The translations under genes and the position numbers were made by a program. A stretch of DNA of 38,162 nucleotides. Source: Stephanodiscus triporus. Lineage: Eukaryota > Bacillariophyta > Thalassiosirophyceae > Thalassiosirales > Thalassiosiraceae. Under the pieces are notes generated by a model, which saw nothing but the letters and a program-made list of their open reading frames with translations, was not told where the DNA came from and ran no database searches. The stretch lies in assembly GCA_036939755.1 (NCBI GenBank), contig JALLAZ010000018.1, positions 1 through 38,162 of the forward strand. The letters run 5' to 3'. Below, in pieces: positions 20,165 through 31,481 of the stretch; positions within the stretch are counted from its first letter, which is position 1; each line of letters starts with the position of its first letter.

Positions 20165-21107
20165 GTCGCTCCTTTACTTTTTTGCTCACTCCTCACTCTT
20201 CGAAAAACTCTAAAAAAGCTAAAAACTGTGAGGTGTTGAAGTGAAGTGTGGGGCTGCTGTTGTTGCGCGGGGAAGAAAGAGCCCGCTAACTCACCCCTGC
20301 ATGCCGGCAGACAGACGTAAATAGACTGTGTAGAGTATTTCCGAAGTGGGGCATAAAAGTGAGTTAATTGACCAGACAGACGACGGGAGAGATATCCGAG
20401 GCACAAACGCGACAGATGCGGAGCGTAGCGGTGTTCTTTCCCTCGCCAGCATGCCGCGACCCCACCCCCCTTGCGTCGCTTGCCGAACATCGCGACCAGC
20501 GGGCGCTTCCACCTCCGGATGTAGAGTAATGTAGAGAGGAACATTTGCTTCGGCATTCCAGCGGGATGGATACCCACAATCCCCACCCACCACCCCCGAG
20601 ACGATATTTGGACCGAAAATTTGGGAAATTCTGCGCTTACCCGTTCGTTATATTCCGCGCGGCCATCGCGAAGATGGTCGTCACCGCGCTACACCATCGA
20701 TGAATGGGATGGAAGAGGATCGCAGATAATCAACGATAGGTCCTCGTGCGACCATCGTAGCTCAATGAGTTTCACAGGAAAGGCGATGGAGATTTTTTTG
20801 CGGGGCCGGCGCCGTGGATCGGCCAAACTACCCTTCGGCGTTGACAAGGTCGATGTCACGCCAGGAAGTCACCGAGGTCCTCGCCGTGTTAATAACCTTT
20901 GCATTAAGTATAATGCCGGAAAATGGATGAGGCGAACTGAATGATCCCCCATGGACACCGTTGTGAACATTGGCATCGGTCTGGCTCCGACCTTGGACCG
21001 ATCATGGTCGGGTAGACATTTAAAGGCCAAGGCGGCAGAAAAAGACATCTGGCTGTTGTGCGGTGTGTTATTTTGTAAGTTTTCTCTAAAAGAAATCTTT
21101 TCCCAAA
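20165..21107. other. Divergent intergenic region, no gene seen
   Basis: A 943-bp head-to-head spacer with the promoters of the RBM42-like and metallopeptidase genes. Several open frames overlap on both strands without recognisable products. No repeat or RNA structure stands out. Confidence 0.45.
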
Positions 21108-23788
21108 ATGGTGGCACAGTATTTTATTTATTTACTAATGAACTTATCCCTAACAACACTTGTCACCGGCCTACTACTGGCCCTATCCTCCTCCCCTACC
21201 AACGCGGCCATTGAACATGTCTTAACGTCCGGTCAATCCATAGCGGCCGAGATTCAGAATGCTCACATATCCGGCGACTTCAGGCCGCGATTCAGGCTTT
21301 ACGCCGAACGTGCCGATTCCAAGACCAACTACGAGTTGCGCGTCCACGAGGCTTTTCCGGCTATCACATCGAAGACTTCCCTGAGCATCCGGGACGGTGA
21401 GAGCAGCTACGTGAACGAGGATGATGTGGCGACGATGCTGGTTAGTGAAGAGGTTGGCGTCCTTGCGTTGATCGCCGTCGAAAAGAAAGGCGGGAGGGTG
21501 CATGGCATCGTTCAGAAGAACGGGGAGAAGATGAAGTTCACACAGAACGGCGGGGGAGGGAAGGTCAGCTTTGATTAAAGTGCGTTTCAATCATTTTTTC
21601 TCTCCACCTCATGCATATTTGTATTATCTCTGCTCCGTCCATATTCCGTCAAACAGGCATTCATCAGCATCGCCAAAGATTTCACACCGCCTGCGTGGTC
21701 GTGCGGCAGCACTCCTCATCTTGGGAGCCGTTCTCTTTCTGGAGACGACCAAGATGACAACAGCAATCACTTCGATCATAATCATCACGACCACTCCGCT
21801 CATGATAAGTCGCATCACTTTGTCCCATCAAACCCCGAAGATTCTCTGGCCGATATCCAGCATTTCCTCCGCGGATCAGATTTGCGTATCGGGAAGCGCC
21901 GTCGCGTCCAGGGGGCAAGTTACTCTTATTGGGTAGACGTATACGTTGAGATAGACTACGCGTTGTGTACTAAAAATGGGGATACATGCGCTACTGGGAT
22001 TGGACCAAACACTCTCAACTACGGTGAGTTTCGATTTTTCTAACGCGCTGGTTTAGAGTGCTTGGGCATTGCACCCTCTGACTCAAGCAATCATGTCGAC
22101 CATAATTTTTCACCTCGCTACATCCAGTAAACGCCATTTTCACTGGAGCGAATACAATCTATGAGGTGAGTGTGAAAATCATCATCAATGCATTTTTGCT
22201 CTTTCAATCATCGACTCAAATGTGTTACTCCTACAATACTCCCCCATTTCCTTTTTTAAAACTAACATGCCGCTAAAAGACGGAGATTAACACCCACTTA
22301 AATGTCCTACACATGAACCTCAACACCAACTATGAAAGCTCGACCAGTACTTCCGCGGCGCTAACAACCATGCGTACCAAATATGCAAGATCTACTTCAG
22401 TTGGGTGGCATTACACCTCGCCATCAGGGGTCAAACCTGACCTGCACCACGCGCTTCTGTCCAAGAGTTTGGGCGGCGGCATCGCTTACATCGGCGTGAT
22501 TTGTAATTCGGATTATGGATTTGGATTGAGCGCTAGTCTGAGCGGAACTTATAGTAGCATGGGTAATGCCGTCGTTTGGGATATGATGGTGGTGAGTAGT
22601 ACAGAATGAGGAGATGACAGATACTTTAAAAGACTGTATCTTGTCTATGTCATTAAACATCTCACGTGATTTTTCTCTATCATCCCCTACAGTTCATGCA
22701 CGAGCTTGGGCACAACTTCAACTCAGGCCACACCCACGAATCAGGGTCTTATTCCCCCGTAATTGACACTTGTGGAACTTCCTGCCCCTCCCAACTCCCA
22801 CTAGCGAAGAGTTCCACTATCATGTCCTACTGCCACTTGTGCAGTGGCGGTTATGCCAACATGGATTACACGTTCGGAGGGAAATACAGAGGAGCTGGCC
22901 ATCGCAGTGATATTAACAGCTACAACAACTCTGCCCTTGCGGGGACCGTGTCCACCGAGCCTCGCCGGGTCAATGCCAAAATGTGGGAACACATCTCCAC
23001 ACGCGGGACATGCACCGCCCCACCACCTATGGGAGTAAGTATTTTGTTCGATGTACGATATCATTCATTGTATTGTGTACTGTGTATCCATTCTCTCACA
23101 CAAGCATTCACTCCCTCCTCCACGTCCACAGCCGCCGACTACGTTGACGCCCACATCTGCTCCGTCAACCTGTAACGGAATGAATGTTGAGGTGAAGATT
23201 ACGACAGATGATTTTCCCGCGGAGACTACATGGACTCTGAGCAATAAGTGTCGCATACAGTTTTCCACGAGCGGCGGTCCTTACAGTCAAACCAACACCT
23301 TGCATAAAGCCACAATGTGCCTCCTACCTAGCCAGTACAAGTTAACAATCAACGACGCTTATGGCGATGGAATATGCTGTGACTACGGAACTGGTTCATA
23401 CGCGGTCGTCGTTGATGGAGTTTCCACACTTACTGGAGGGAATTTTGGTCTCGTTGAAACCAAAACGTTTGGAACTTGCGATGTAAGACCTCAATAACTG
23501 TATTTTTCATCATATCATCATATTACTATGGGAATTTTCTCACATGATTCCTCATGACGCGTATAGCCATCCGATTCTCCAGCACCAACAACTGTCAGTC
23601 CGACAATCAAGCCTACAAGCAGTCCCACACGCATTCCTACAAGCAAGGCACCGACGCCACGTCCAACGACAAGGACTCCAACGCCACGCCCAACGACAAC
23701 TTCCAAGCGCACTCCTCGCAAGCCAACGCATAAGCCCACTGCAAGCAAGCCAACTCGCAAGCCGACTATAACATTCGGTTCACCGTAG
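21108..23788 (+). CDS. Secreted zinc metallopeptidase (metzincin, M12B-like)
   Basis: Seven exons: 21108-21563, 21657-22023, 22128-22165, 22280-22591, 22693-23034, 23132-23482, 23567-23788, total 695 aa. All phases fit; the first donor is a weaker GTCAGC. The N-terminus is a signal peptide (hydrophobic to about residue 34), followed by a prodomain with KPxG-poor but family-like text to about 230. The catalytic site is HELGHNFNSGH (His394, Glu395, His398, His404) with the Met-turn in STIMSYCH (Met435), so a metzincin. The usual Gly after the second His is Asn401. After it come a Cys-rich part, a Pro/Thr linker, a 117-residue module with YGDGICCDYGTGSY, and a Lys/Thr/Pro tail with PTSSPT/KPT repeats. 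Likely secreted and extracellular or wall-associated. The M12B label is by motif; M72-like is possible. Confidence 0.88.
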
Positions 23789-24082
23789 AGATGATTATGA
23801 CTTTTCAAACAACGCCGCAGTACTTATGGACGATCTATACTGCCAATACAAATTGGATAGTAGCTCTCGCTCATTTGCATTCTTACAATTCTATGTCTGG
23901 TTTGAACGACACAGCTAGGCTCCTAATCTTTATAAATTTTGATTCGTATCATCAACGAGTCCCTAATATGTATACAGAGATAGAGAAGTTGCCGCCCATC
24001 ATGTCGACCCCGTGGATCAATCAAGTGTGATTTTACGAGACATATTATGACTATTCGTCACGGCCCCGAATTTCGCACGAAT
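23789..24082. other. Convergent intergenic region
   Basis: An AT-rich spacer of 294 bp between two 3' ends. It probably holds both 3' untranslated regions; nothing else is seen. Confidence 0.5.
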
Positions 24083-25709
24083 CTATTGACCAAGGCATAC
24101 GTTTACGTTCCAAGATACGTGAACTTGGCAGCATTTTAACAAGGAATCATGAAGGAGAACCCACGAACCCGCGACGAGACCTCCGCACGACCCTCCCGCG
24201 GTCGTTTCGCAATCTTGTTTGCACGTGCTGGTTGCCCAATCGACGTACCACTTGTACGAAGATGTGGGCTTCGTTCCCATACAAGCGTGGTAGCTCCAGC
24301 TGAAGTGGGTTGTGCAGCAGATGGATTGGGATTCGTACTTGTTGTGTAGCCACGATGGGGCCATTCCGTCATTCTTACATTTGGTGGCACCATTTTCGTC
24401 AGGGTACCTGTGGGGGGGAAATAGAGTTATGTGATTCAGTTTTACAATAAAAACTGAATATATTCATGACAATTCTTTTGTTGACGTACCATTTAGTATC
24501 GGCGGGCGCGGTCACGGGCGGAGACGACGTCGGCCTCGGCGTCGCAGTAACGGTTGGCGTTGCCGTCGTCGGAGTTGCCGTCGTCGGAGTTGCGGTCGGA
24601 GTTGTGGTCGGAGGTTCCGTGGGACTGGCGGTTGAAGGTGCCGTCGTAGGCGCCGTCGGCCGTCCGGTCGTAGGCTTGCTTGTCGTTGGCGAACTCGTTG
24701 TTGGACTGCTAGTTGTCGGTTGAGTCGTTGTTGGGTTCACACTAGTGGGCTGGCTTCCACAGTCATTGGAAATTCTGTGTAGGAGCAGAATTGAGGAATC
24801 AAATATGTTGGTATTAGAACAGAGCGTCTTTGATCATTCAGAAAAAAAATGCTGTTCGCAGTAACTCACTTGACCTCGGCACAATTCCAGAACTAAACAG
24901 AAATTTATACCATAACAAAAATAATGTCGTGACCTTAAGTATTCACAATGGAATCATAAATTGTATAATAAGGGAAACTTTGATGTGATATATGTAGTCC
25001 TTACCTGCTCTGCATTCACGTATGCTGTGTTGCATGGGACATTTCCGGGCTTGAGCCAACCCACCGGCCAAGCATAGTCCTCATACCCAGCGTGGGTGCA
25101 ACCGGCGTTGGCCGTGATGTAGTGCCATTGGAGCAACACATATTCGCCACCCAACCCCGAGGGAAGCTGGAACTTGTAGTGTAATTCACTGTCGCTATTG
25201 TAAACATAGGCGCGCTCTGGATAATTCGCATCGAGAACGGCGGGAGCGCGATTCTCGCCAGGCGACAATACCTCCGAAACGAATGTTAAAGGATGCGCAG
25301 CAAAGCATTCCTCGGTGGGCGCCTGGCCCTGCTGCTGAATTGGACATGCGTGGAATTCGAAATGACCTTGATGGTGCGCCGTCAATTCCACTGTGAGGTC
25401 GATTGTCTGGCCGGGTGCGTAGCAGGCCTGAGGATTCCAGCGCATGAGGCCCCCGAGAGCATTCTTGGGGTAGTTATAGTTTTTCCCCGAAATGATGCCG
25501 CAGAGCCCACCGCTGCTTGCGGATTGCGGCTCGGTCTCGATTAGAGGATCCGATTCGAGCTGAGGCCACCATTTGCCGTCCTTGTAGGCGACGTAATTGC
25601 GCGATCGGGGTGATTTGAGAAGGCCGTGACCATCGATGGCGGATGGTAGAGCGAGGAGGGCGGCTAGGAGCGTCGCCGATTGGGCTTTCACTTTAGGGTA
25701 GCAGGGCAT
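24083..25709 (-). CDS. AA15-type lytic polysaccharide monooxygenase with C-terminal Cys repeats
   Basis: Exons 25005-25709, 24870-24892, 24490-24774 and 24083-24407 give 445 aa. The ATG at 25709 is preferred over an upstream TTG. Signal peptide 1-27 ends AIDG, leaving His28 as the mature N-terminus (HGLLKSPRSRNY), as needed for the copper histidine brace. The second His is probably His113 in TAHHQGHFEFHACP, matching the AA15 form. The 23-nt exon 2 completes the family signature QFWNCAEV, which exists only after splicing. Next comes a Thr/Pro linker with PTTSSPTTS repeats, then two Cys-rich modules with WYPDENGATKCKNDGMAPSW and CC.THFSW patterns. Such enzymes oxidatively cut crystalline chitin or cellulose outside the cell. 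Cu and substrate are inferred from the family. Confidence 0.9.
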
Positions 25710-26070
25710 CGTCGCAATCAATGAAGGGATGTCAGCTTCTGGACACTCTCTCGACTCTCGAGGTTGCCAACTCGTGTCTGAAGGGGCGCATTAAAGTCGA
25801 AGGGCTTATTTACGTAGGGCGCATACAAATAGAATTACGAATCGTACGATATGGTACTTCCACCGGTGAATGTCAAATCGCTAAAAAGACACCATAATTT
25901 ATTGTGTCCAGTATCGTACCTATTCGCCGTACGTACAGACGTCGGCGGAAAGGACCGCTCCCGCCATTATTTTGTCTGCGCATCCGCATCACAGACTTAT
26001 GGTTAAGTCTGGTAATAATTGACCCTCCCTTGCCACCTCCACCCAACAAGACGATAATATTACAAACAAC
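25710..26070. promoter_or_regulatory. Divergent promoter, LPMO / eIF2B-epsilon
   Basis: 361 bp between two start codons on opposite strands. Both promoters and 5' leaders must lie here. I see no clear TATA element and no repeat. Confidence 0.45.
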
Positions 26071-26947
26071 ATGGGCAAGCCTCCGCCGTCCTCCTCGTCG
26101 TCGAGTGATCCCTCGGACAACAAGTCCGAGCAGAAGCTCCAGGCCGTTCTCCTGGCGGACACCTTCTCGAACGCCTTCCATCCCATCACTCTCGAGCCGT
26201 ACCGCGACCACCACCACGACGTCATCGGCGGCTTCGGCGGAGGCGTTCCCCCCCACCTTTCCTGCAGAGGAAAAGAGCGTCCGCTGGTCCTTTGCCCTCT
26301 CAACAACGTCCCCGTGTTGCATCACTCCATAGAATTTCTCCAGGGGAACGGAATCGAGGAATTATTCGTCCTGTGCTGCGCGTCGTCGGGGAGCGCGGAC
26401 GCCGTCGAGGGTTACATCCGCGCCAATGCCGACAACAACAGTGGCAAGGCCAACGGCAGATCGGCGGAGGGGGGCGGCAGGAAGATCGTGTGGTCGTCCA
26501 AGTTATCCATCACCGTCCTGAGGTTCACGGATTGCACCAACGCCGGGGAGTGAGTGGCCTTCCTTCTTGCTTCGTGTTTTTCGTTTCCGTATTGCGACAT
26601 CACTCACAGCTCGTCAATGTTTGGTCATCTTTCGCGTCGATTCATTCCCGTCCATTCCATACACGGTAAATGACGAAACGAAAAAATAAATCATCAACTA
26701 TCGACGCACTCGCGAAAATGAAAACAAAAACCAAATATCGAAAAACAACTAAACAGCGCCCTCCGCGAGCTGGATCGACAGAACGTCGTCAAGTCCGATC
26801 CCTTCATTTTGATGCAGGGCGACGTCGTGTCTAACGTCGATCTACGCGGCGCCATGGAGGGACACGCGCGGCGCAGGAAGAAGGACGCAGCCGCCATCAT
26901 GACAATATTGTTGCAGGAGGTGGGCGGATGGGGGTTGGACGGCGGCA

Positions 26948-26978
<31 letters not shown>

Positions 26979-29049
26979 TGATTTCCGCGTAGATGATGCC
27001 GACGAGAGAGGGGAGGAGAAGAAGGAGGGGGACAAGACGACCGTTTTTGATGATCGCCTTACGGCTCGACGCGATCACTTTCTGCCGCCCCTTCGGTCCT
27101 CCACCGACGACCTCCTCCTGGCGTTGGACACCACCCACTCCAACCGCATCCTACTCTGGGACGATCGCGACTCCGTCGCACGTCGCCGGGACGCCAAATG
27201 CTGTTCCATCCCAACAATCTTTTTTCAGGAGAATTCGTCCAGCATTCTTCTGACCCGCAATTACCTCGACGTGGGCATAGACGTCTGCTCCCCCGATGTC
27301 CTGGCCCGATTCTCCGACGAATTTGACTATCGCGAGCTACGCAATCAATTCGTTTCGAACTGTGTCTCCGAGGAGGAGAGCGGTCTGCAATCCGGTCGCA
27401 TATACGCCCACATCATGGACCGTGGGGAGTACGCTGGTCGGCCATTAGGGGACATGCGTCGTTACCACCGCGTTTCGATGGACTTGTTGCGCAGGTGGGC
27501 CTATCCTCTCGTCCCGGAGAATTACAACGGATCCTCGTCGAACGACGAAGCAGTGAGGTACGTGTGCGAACGGCATTTGGTGTATAGGGACGTGGGGGGT
27601 ATGAATAGGAGTGGTCGCAATCGATCGCACGTGGGAAGATCGACTCAACTGTTGGGAACGTTATTGCTCGGACCGAATTATTCCATAGGCGAACGTTGTC
27701 GCCTGCAGCGCTCGGTGCTCGGATCGAACTGCACGTTGATGGACGATTGTACCATCATTGATTCGCATTTGTGGGGCAATGTCTTGATAGAATCTGGCGC
27801 GTGTCTGTCGGGGGTCATCGTTTGTGAGGGCGCGATCGTACGCAGGGGAGCCGTTCTCGAACGGGGATGCGTGGTTGGGAGAGGATGCGTCGTGGGCGAG
27901 GGCGTGCGCTTGAGGGAGTTTACAAGGATCACCTGCGCCGCCGCTGAGGTTGAGGATGATGATGATTACAGCGGATTCGAGGACAGTTCCAGTAGTGAGG
28001 AGGATTCTTTGTCTGAAGGTTCCTCAGAGGGCGACGGTAAAAAGTGCAATGGAGCGGCACTGGATACTACCACCACCATGGCTTCGATGAAGATTACAGA
28101 TACTCTTACCAATCATGAGGTCGTGGGAATGGACGGAATTGGTCGGGTGTATGTCCCATCTCCACCGGACGACTATGATTCAGATGAAGATGGTGATGCA
28201 GCACGTGACAAGGCTTTGGAGTTGATGAAGAGCCAGAGTATTGGGTACGATATGACATTGATCTACCGGAAGTGGCAGAAATTGCAGACGGAAGATGAGG
28301 ATGACGGTTTTAGTCTCGATGAAATGGGCAGTGATGAAGACGATGATATTGATATGAGGGATGAATGGATGAATGATTCCAGAGAAGCCGCCGCCGGTGG
28401 CAGAAACATGCACACTTCTTCGTCTACATCCCACGTTGGTGACGGCGGGATGCAAATCACGGGCCGTCAAAAGGGAGTGGACGTTGTAAAAGAACTGCGC
28501 GATATCTGCCTCGAGCACGAAACCTCAAGCCCTATCGAGAATTTGAGGATTGAATTGAACTCCTTCAAATTCAGCCAGAATGCCACCTACGGCGACTGCT
28601 GTAAGGGTGCTATGATGGCGGTGATGGAGAAAATCGTAGACGAGTCGAAAGGGAGCATTCTCACTCCAGGAAAGCTCGTCGGATTGTTGAAGAAGATGAT
28701 GGAATACTGGGGATCACTATTTCAGTCAATTTGCATAGGGTCGGACGAGGAGAAGGAAATCATACACTCTCTGGAGTTGATGGCTTTAGGTCATGTGGGT
28801 GATAAGTTTGTCTCTATGCTGGGAACAGAGCCCGCCTTCCGATTTGTTTTGCAAACATTGCACGATCAAGAGATTGTTAATGAGGAGGCGATATTAGAAT
28901 GGGCCTCGGAGAGGAAGGAGGAGGGTAAGGATAGTCCACTCGGTGAATTGTTTTGGCAGAAACCTATTCAGGACTTTTTGGAGTGGTTACAAGAGGATAG
29001 CGGCAGTGACGACGATGGTGACGATAGCAGTGTTGTGGAGAGTGATTGA
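26071..29049 (+). CDS. EIF2B5: Translation initiation factor eIF2B subunit epsilon
   Basis: Exons 26071-26549 and 26757-29049 (intron 207 bp, split Asp at the junction) give 923 aa. The nucleotidyltransferase-like domain starts LQAVLLADTFSNAFHPIT, then PLVLCPLNNVPVLHHSIEF and, after the intron, PFILMQGDVVSNVDLRGAM. Left-handed beta-helix repeats (LLLGPNYSIG, SVLGSNCTLM, IDSHLWGNV) follow. The C-terminal W2 domain, which catalyses GDP/GTP exchange on eIF2, ends with the acidic/aromatic block QDFLEWLQED. Acidic low-complexity inserts (an 11-residue Asp run near 26949-26981, others around 27950-28350) explain why it is longer than the usual 720 aa. Essential cytosolic factor in translation start control. 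Confidence 0.95.
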
Positions 29050-29325
29050 AGGAGTATGTTTTTAGATTATGGACAGCATTATAAAAACGATAAACATCAT
29101 TGCAGACCTCCTCGTATACTCTCCTGTGCGATGCATTGTTTTTAATTGAGCCATCGAAGCAGGTTCCACGCGAGCCACTCATGTTGTGTAGAGTAAGAGT
29201 TCTCGTGCCATTCAATGCTCCTAATTTTACAATAAATAACCATTGATTTTTTATTTAAGGCCCCCCCCCCCCCCCCTCCCAAGCACGGCATCCACGCCAG
29301 TAGTTTCATTTCACTCATAATATTA
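29050..29325. other. Convergent intergenic region with C homopolymer
   Basis: AT-rich DNA between converging 3' ends. A run of 16 C lies at 29261-29276. No gene is seen. Confidence 0.5.
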
Positions 29326-30630
29326 TCACGCCTGTTTTCCGAACCCGCGGAACGGCAACTTCCTCTTCTTCCTTTTCTTCTCGGCCGCCCTCCTCTGCTC
29401 ACGATTCATCTTGGCCATATTCGCCTCCTCCTCCTCGCTCAATCCCTCGTACTCGTTCGGGTCGTACATTTCCTCGAACACGCCGTCGTACGCGATCTCC
29501 ATATCGTCGTCGTCCTCCTCCTCGACGTCGACGTCGCCGTAATCCCCATCGCGGTACCCGTTCTCGTTGTAATACTCCTCGAAGTCGAAATCGGAATCCT
29601 CCCCGTCGACACCGTCATAGTCGTCGTCGTCGTCATCGCCATCTTCGTACAGTCCCCGAACTCCCAGGAATCCTGCGGTCTCCTCTGTCAGCGCCATCGC
29701 GCCGCGCAGTCCGCCCCTTTCCATGAAAGCGATCATGTCGTCCTCGCTCATCTTGCCTCCTCCTCCTCCTCTGCCGCCGCCGCCGTCGTCGTTGACGTCG
29801 TTTTCCCCACCTTTCCCGCCCTCCGCCGACAGTATGTCGATTCCGGTAAGCGCGACGCCCGCTACCGGGAAGACGTCCGCCAACGCCGAGTATATGACGC
29901 GTCCCTCCTCGTCCAAAATCTCATCCTCATTCTCCTCCTCCTCCTTCTTCTTCTTCGACGCCCCCCTCTCCTTGCCGCGGCCCTCCCTCATGTCCCCGCC
30001 GTCACCCACCCTTCGCTTTCCCTGATCCAACCGTATCCTCCGTCCGCCGATCCTCAATCCTCCTCCCCCGTTGTTCTTCCCTCTCCCCCCCCCCCCGCGC
30101 CCGAGTCCGTTGACCCCCTCCATGGCGGACGTCGCGACCATCGCGTCGTAGAACTGCAAGAACCCGTACCCCTTGCTCTCCCCGGACCTCCAATCCCTGA
30201 CGATCCTGACGGACTGCACCCTCTCGTCGACCGCGTCCTCGTCGACGTTCCAGTAGGCCGCGAGCGCTCGAACGACGTCCGACTCGGTCGCGTCGAACGG
30301 GAGATTGCCAACGAATACCTTCGTCGGGTCGACGAAGTTTTTCGTACCGGGACGTCCCGCCGACCTCAGTCGCTCGTTGTTCGCCTCGATGAGGCGTGAG
30401 GATTTGGAATCGCGATTACGCTTGCTCGATCCGGATACCCTCATGGATAGTAGCACCGCGTCGTCGTCGTGGCGATAATCGCGTCGTTGTTCCCCGCCGC
30501 TCGCCGGAGAAGAACGAGAGGGGGGATCGACGGCGCAGAATCGGGAGAATCGCGAGGACAGCGAGTCGCCGAGGTCGAGCGATTCCGCCGAAGACGCGAA
30601 TGGACGACGTCCGGACGACGACGACGACGA

Positions 30631-30665
<35 letters not shown>

Positions 30666-30822
30666 GAGAGAGGACCGATAGTAGTACGATCGCGGCCAGG
30701 ACGCATCCGCATCCGCCCGTCACGTCGGCCTCGGCATCATCCCGACGGCGACGCGACGACGACGCGGTCGTCCGCGCCCCGCTCCTACTCGTCCCTACCT
30801 TTCGTTTTACATTTCGAAACAT
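29326..30822 (-). CDS. RRM RNA-binding protein with hydrophobic N-terminus
   Basis: A single exon, 498 aa, from ATG 30822 (the frame extends to a GTG at 30843, not a likely start). Residues 38-65 are hydrophobic and end in a Ser/Leu run encoded by a GAC/AAC microsatellite (30616-30664). They are followed by GRRPFASSAE, loosely like a diatom plastid bipartite presequence (signal peptide then an F-containing site), so plastid targeting is possible. One RRM spans about 168-260 with RNP2 VFVGNL and RNP1 KGYGFLQF. The remainder is Gly/Lys-rich, then very acidic, and ends with a basic KKRKKRKLPFRG patch. The acidic and basic tails resemble nucleolar proteins, so nucleolar (Nop12-like) is the other option. 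The exact role is not recognised. Confidence 0.8.
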
Positions 30823-31481
30823 CGGGACGACGCCAGCTCCCACCCCCCCACACCCACCCGCACACCCGACCCTGCCTACCGTGGAATGCCCTCCCGACGT
30901 TTCTTTCTATTCGCGCGGGTGCGTTCTTTTGTGGGGGGCGGCCGAAAGGAAAGGATTGTCTCCCTGGGCGTGGAATCAAGGGACCGGGCCGCGGCGGGCA
31001 AATCAATATATAAAGAGACGAGAAGCTTCAGCTGTTCTCCTCCGAGAAAAAAAAAAAATTGATGGTTTTTTGATGGGTTGTTTGATAGGACTCTTTCGTA
31101 AAAGAGAGAGTGGAGAGGGATGGGGAGAGCATGCTGCATGCAACAGAGAGCACCGACAGACCATGAAAGGACCATTCAAGCGATAGATGCCCTCGCCAAC
31201 TTCGGCGATCTTTGCTTTGGCGAGAAATTGCCCCTCTCCGACCTCCGACAAAAAATAAAAAAATTTCTTCACTGCACCATTATTTTTATTAGGAGTATTT
31301 TAGAGAGTGTATGTATCGTACCAACGAACGGTCATTTTTCATATTTTGTGCGGGCTGTTGTTGTGTGTGTTCAACTAACACTGTGTTCACACACAAAGAG
31401 AGGAAAGAGACACAACAACAACAACCACACGTACACCAAACAGCCTACTCTACACACCATCATACACAACCACACACCATC
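30823..31481. other. Divergent intergenic region, RRM protein / AIP1
   Basis: 659 bp head to head. In-frame ATG codons exist upstream of the AIP1 start (for example 31311), but the extension is Gln/His/Thr-rich, lacks coding bias and reads like a 5' leader. No repeat or RNA is seen. Confidence 0.5.

Noticed and set aside
31311..31481. N-terminal extension of AIP1 from ATG 31311
   Set aside because: The extension is Gln/His/Thr-rich, lacks GC-rich third positions and resembles a 5' leader; ATG 31482 has good context and coding bias starts there.
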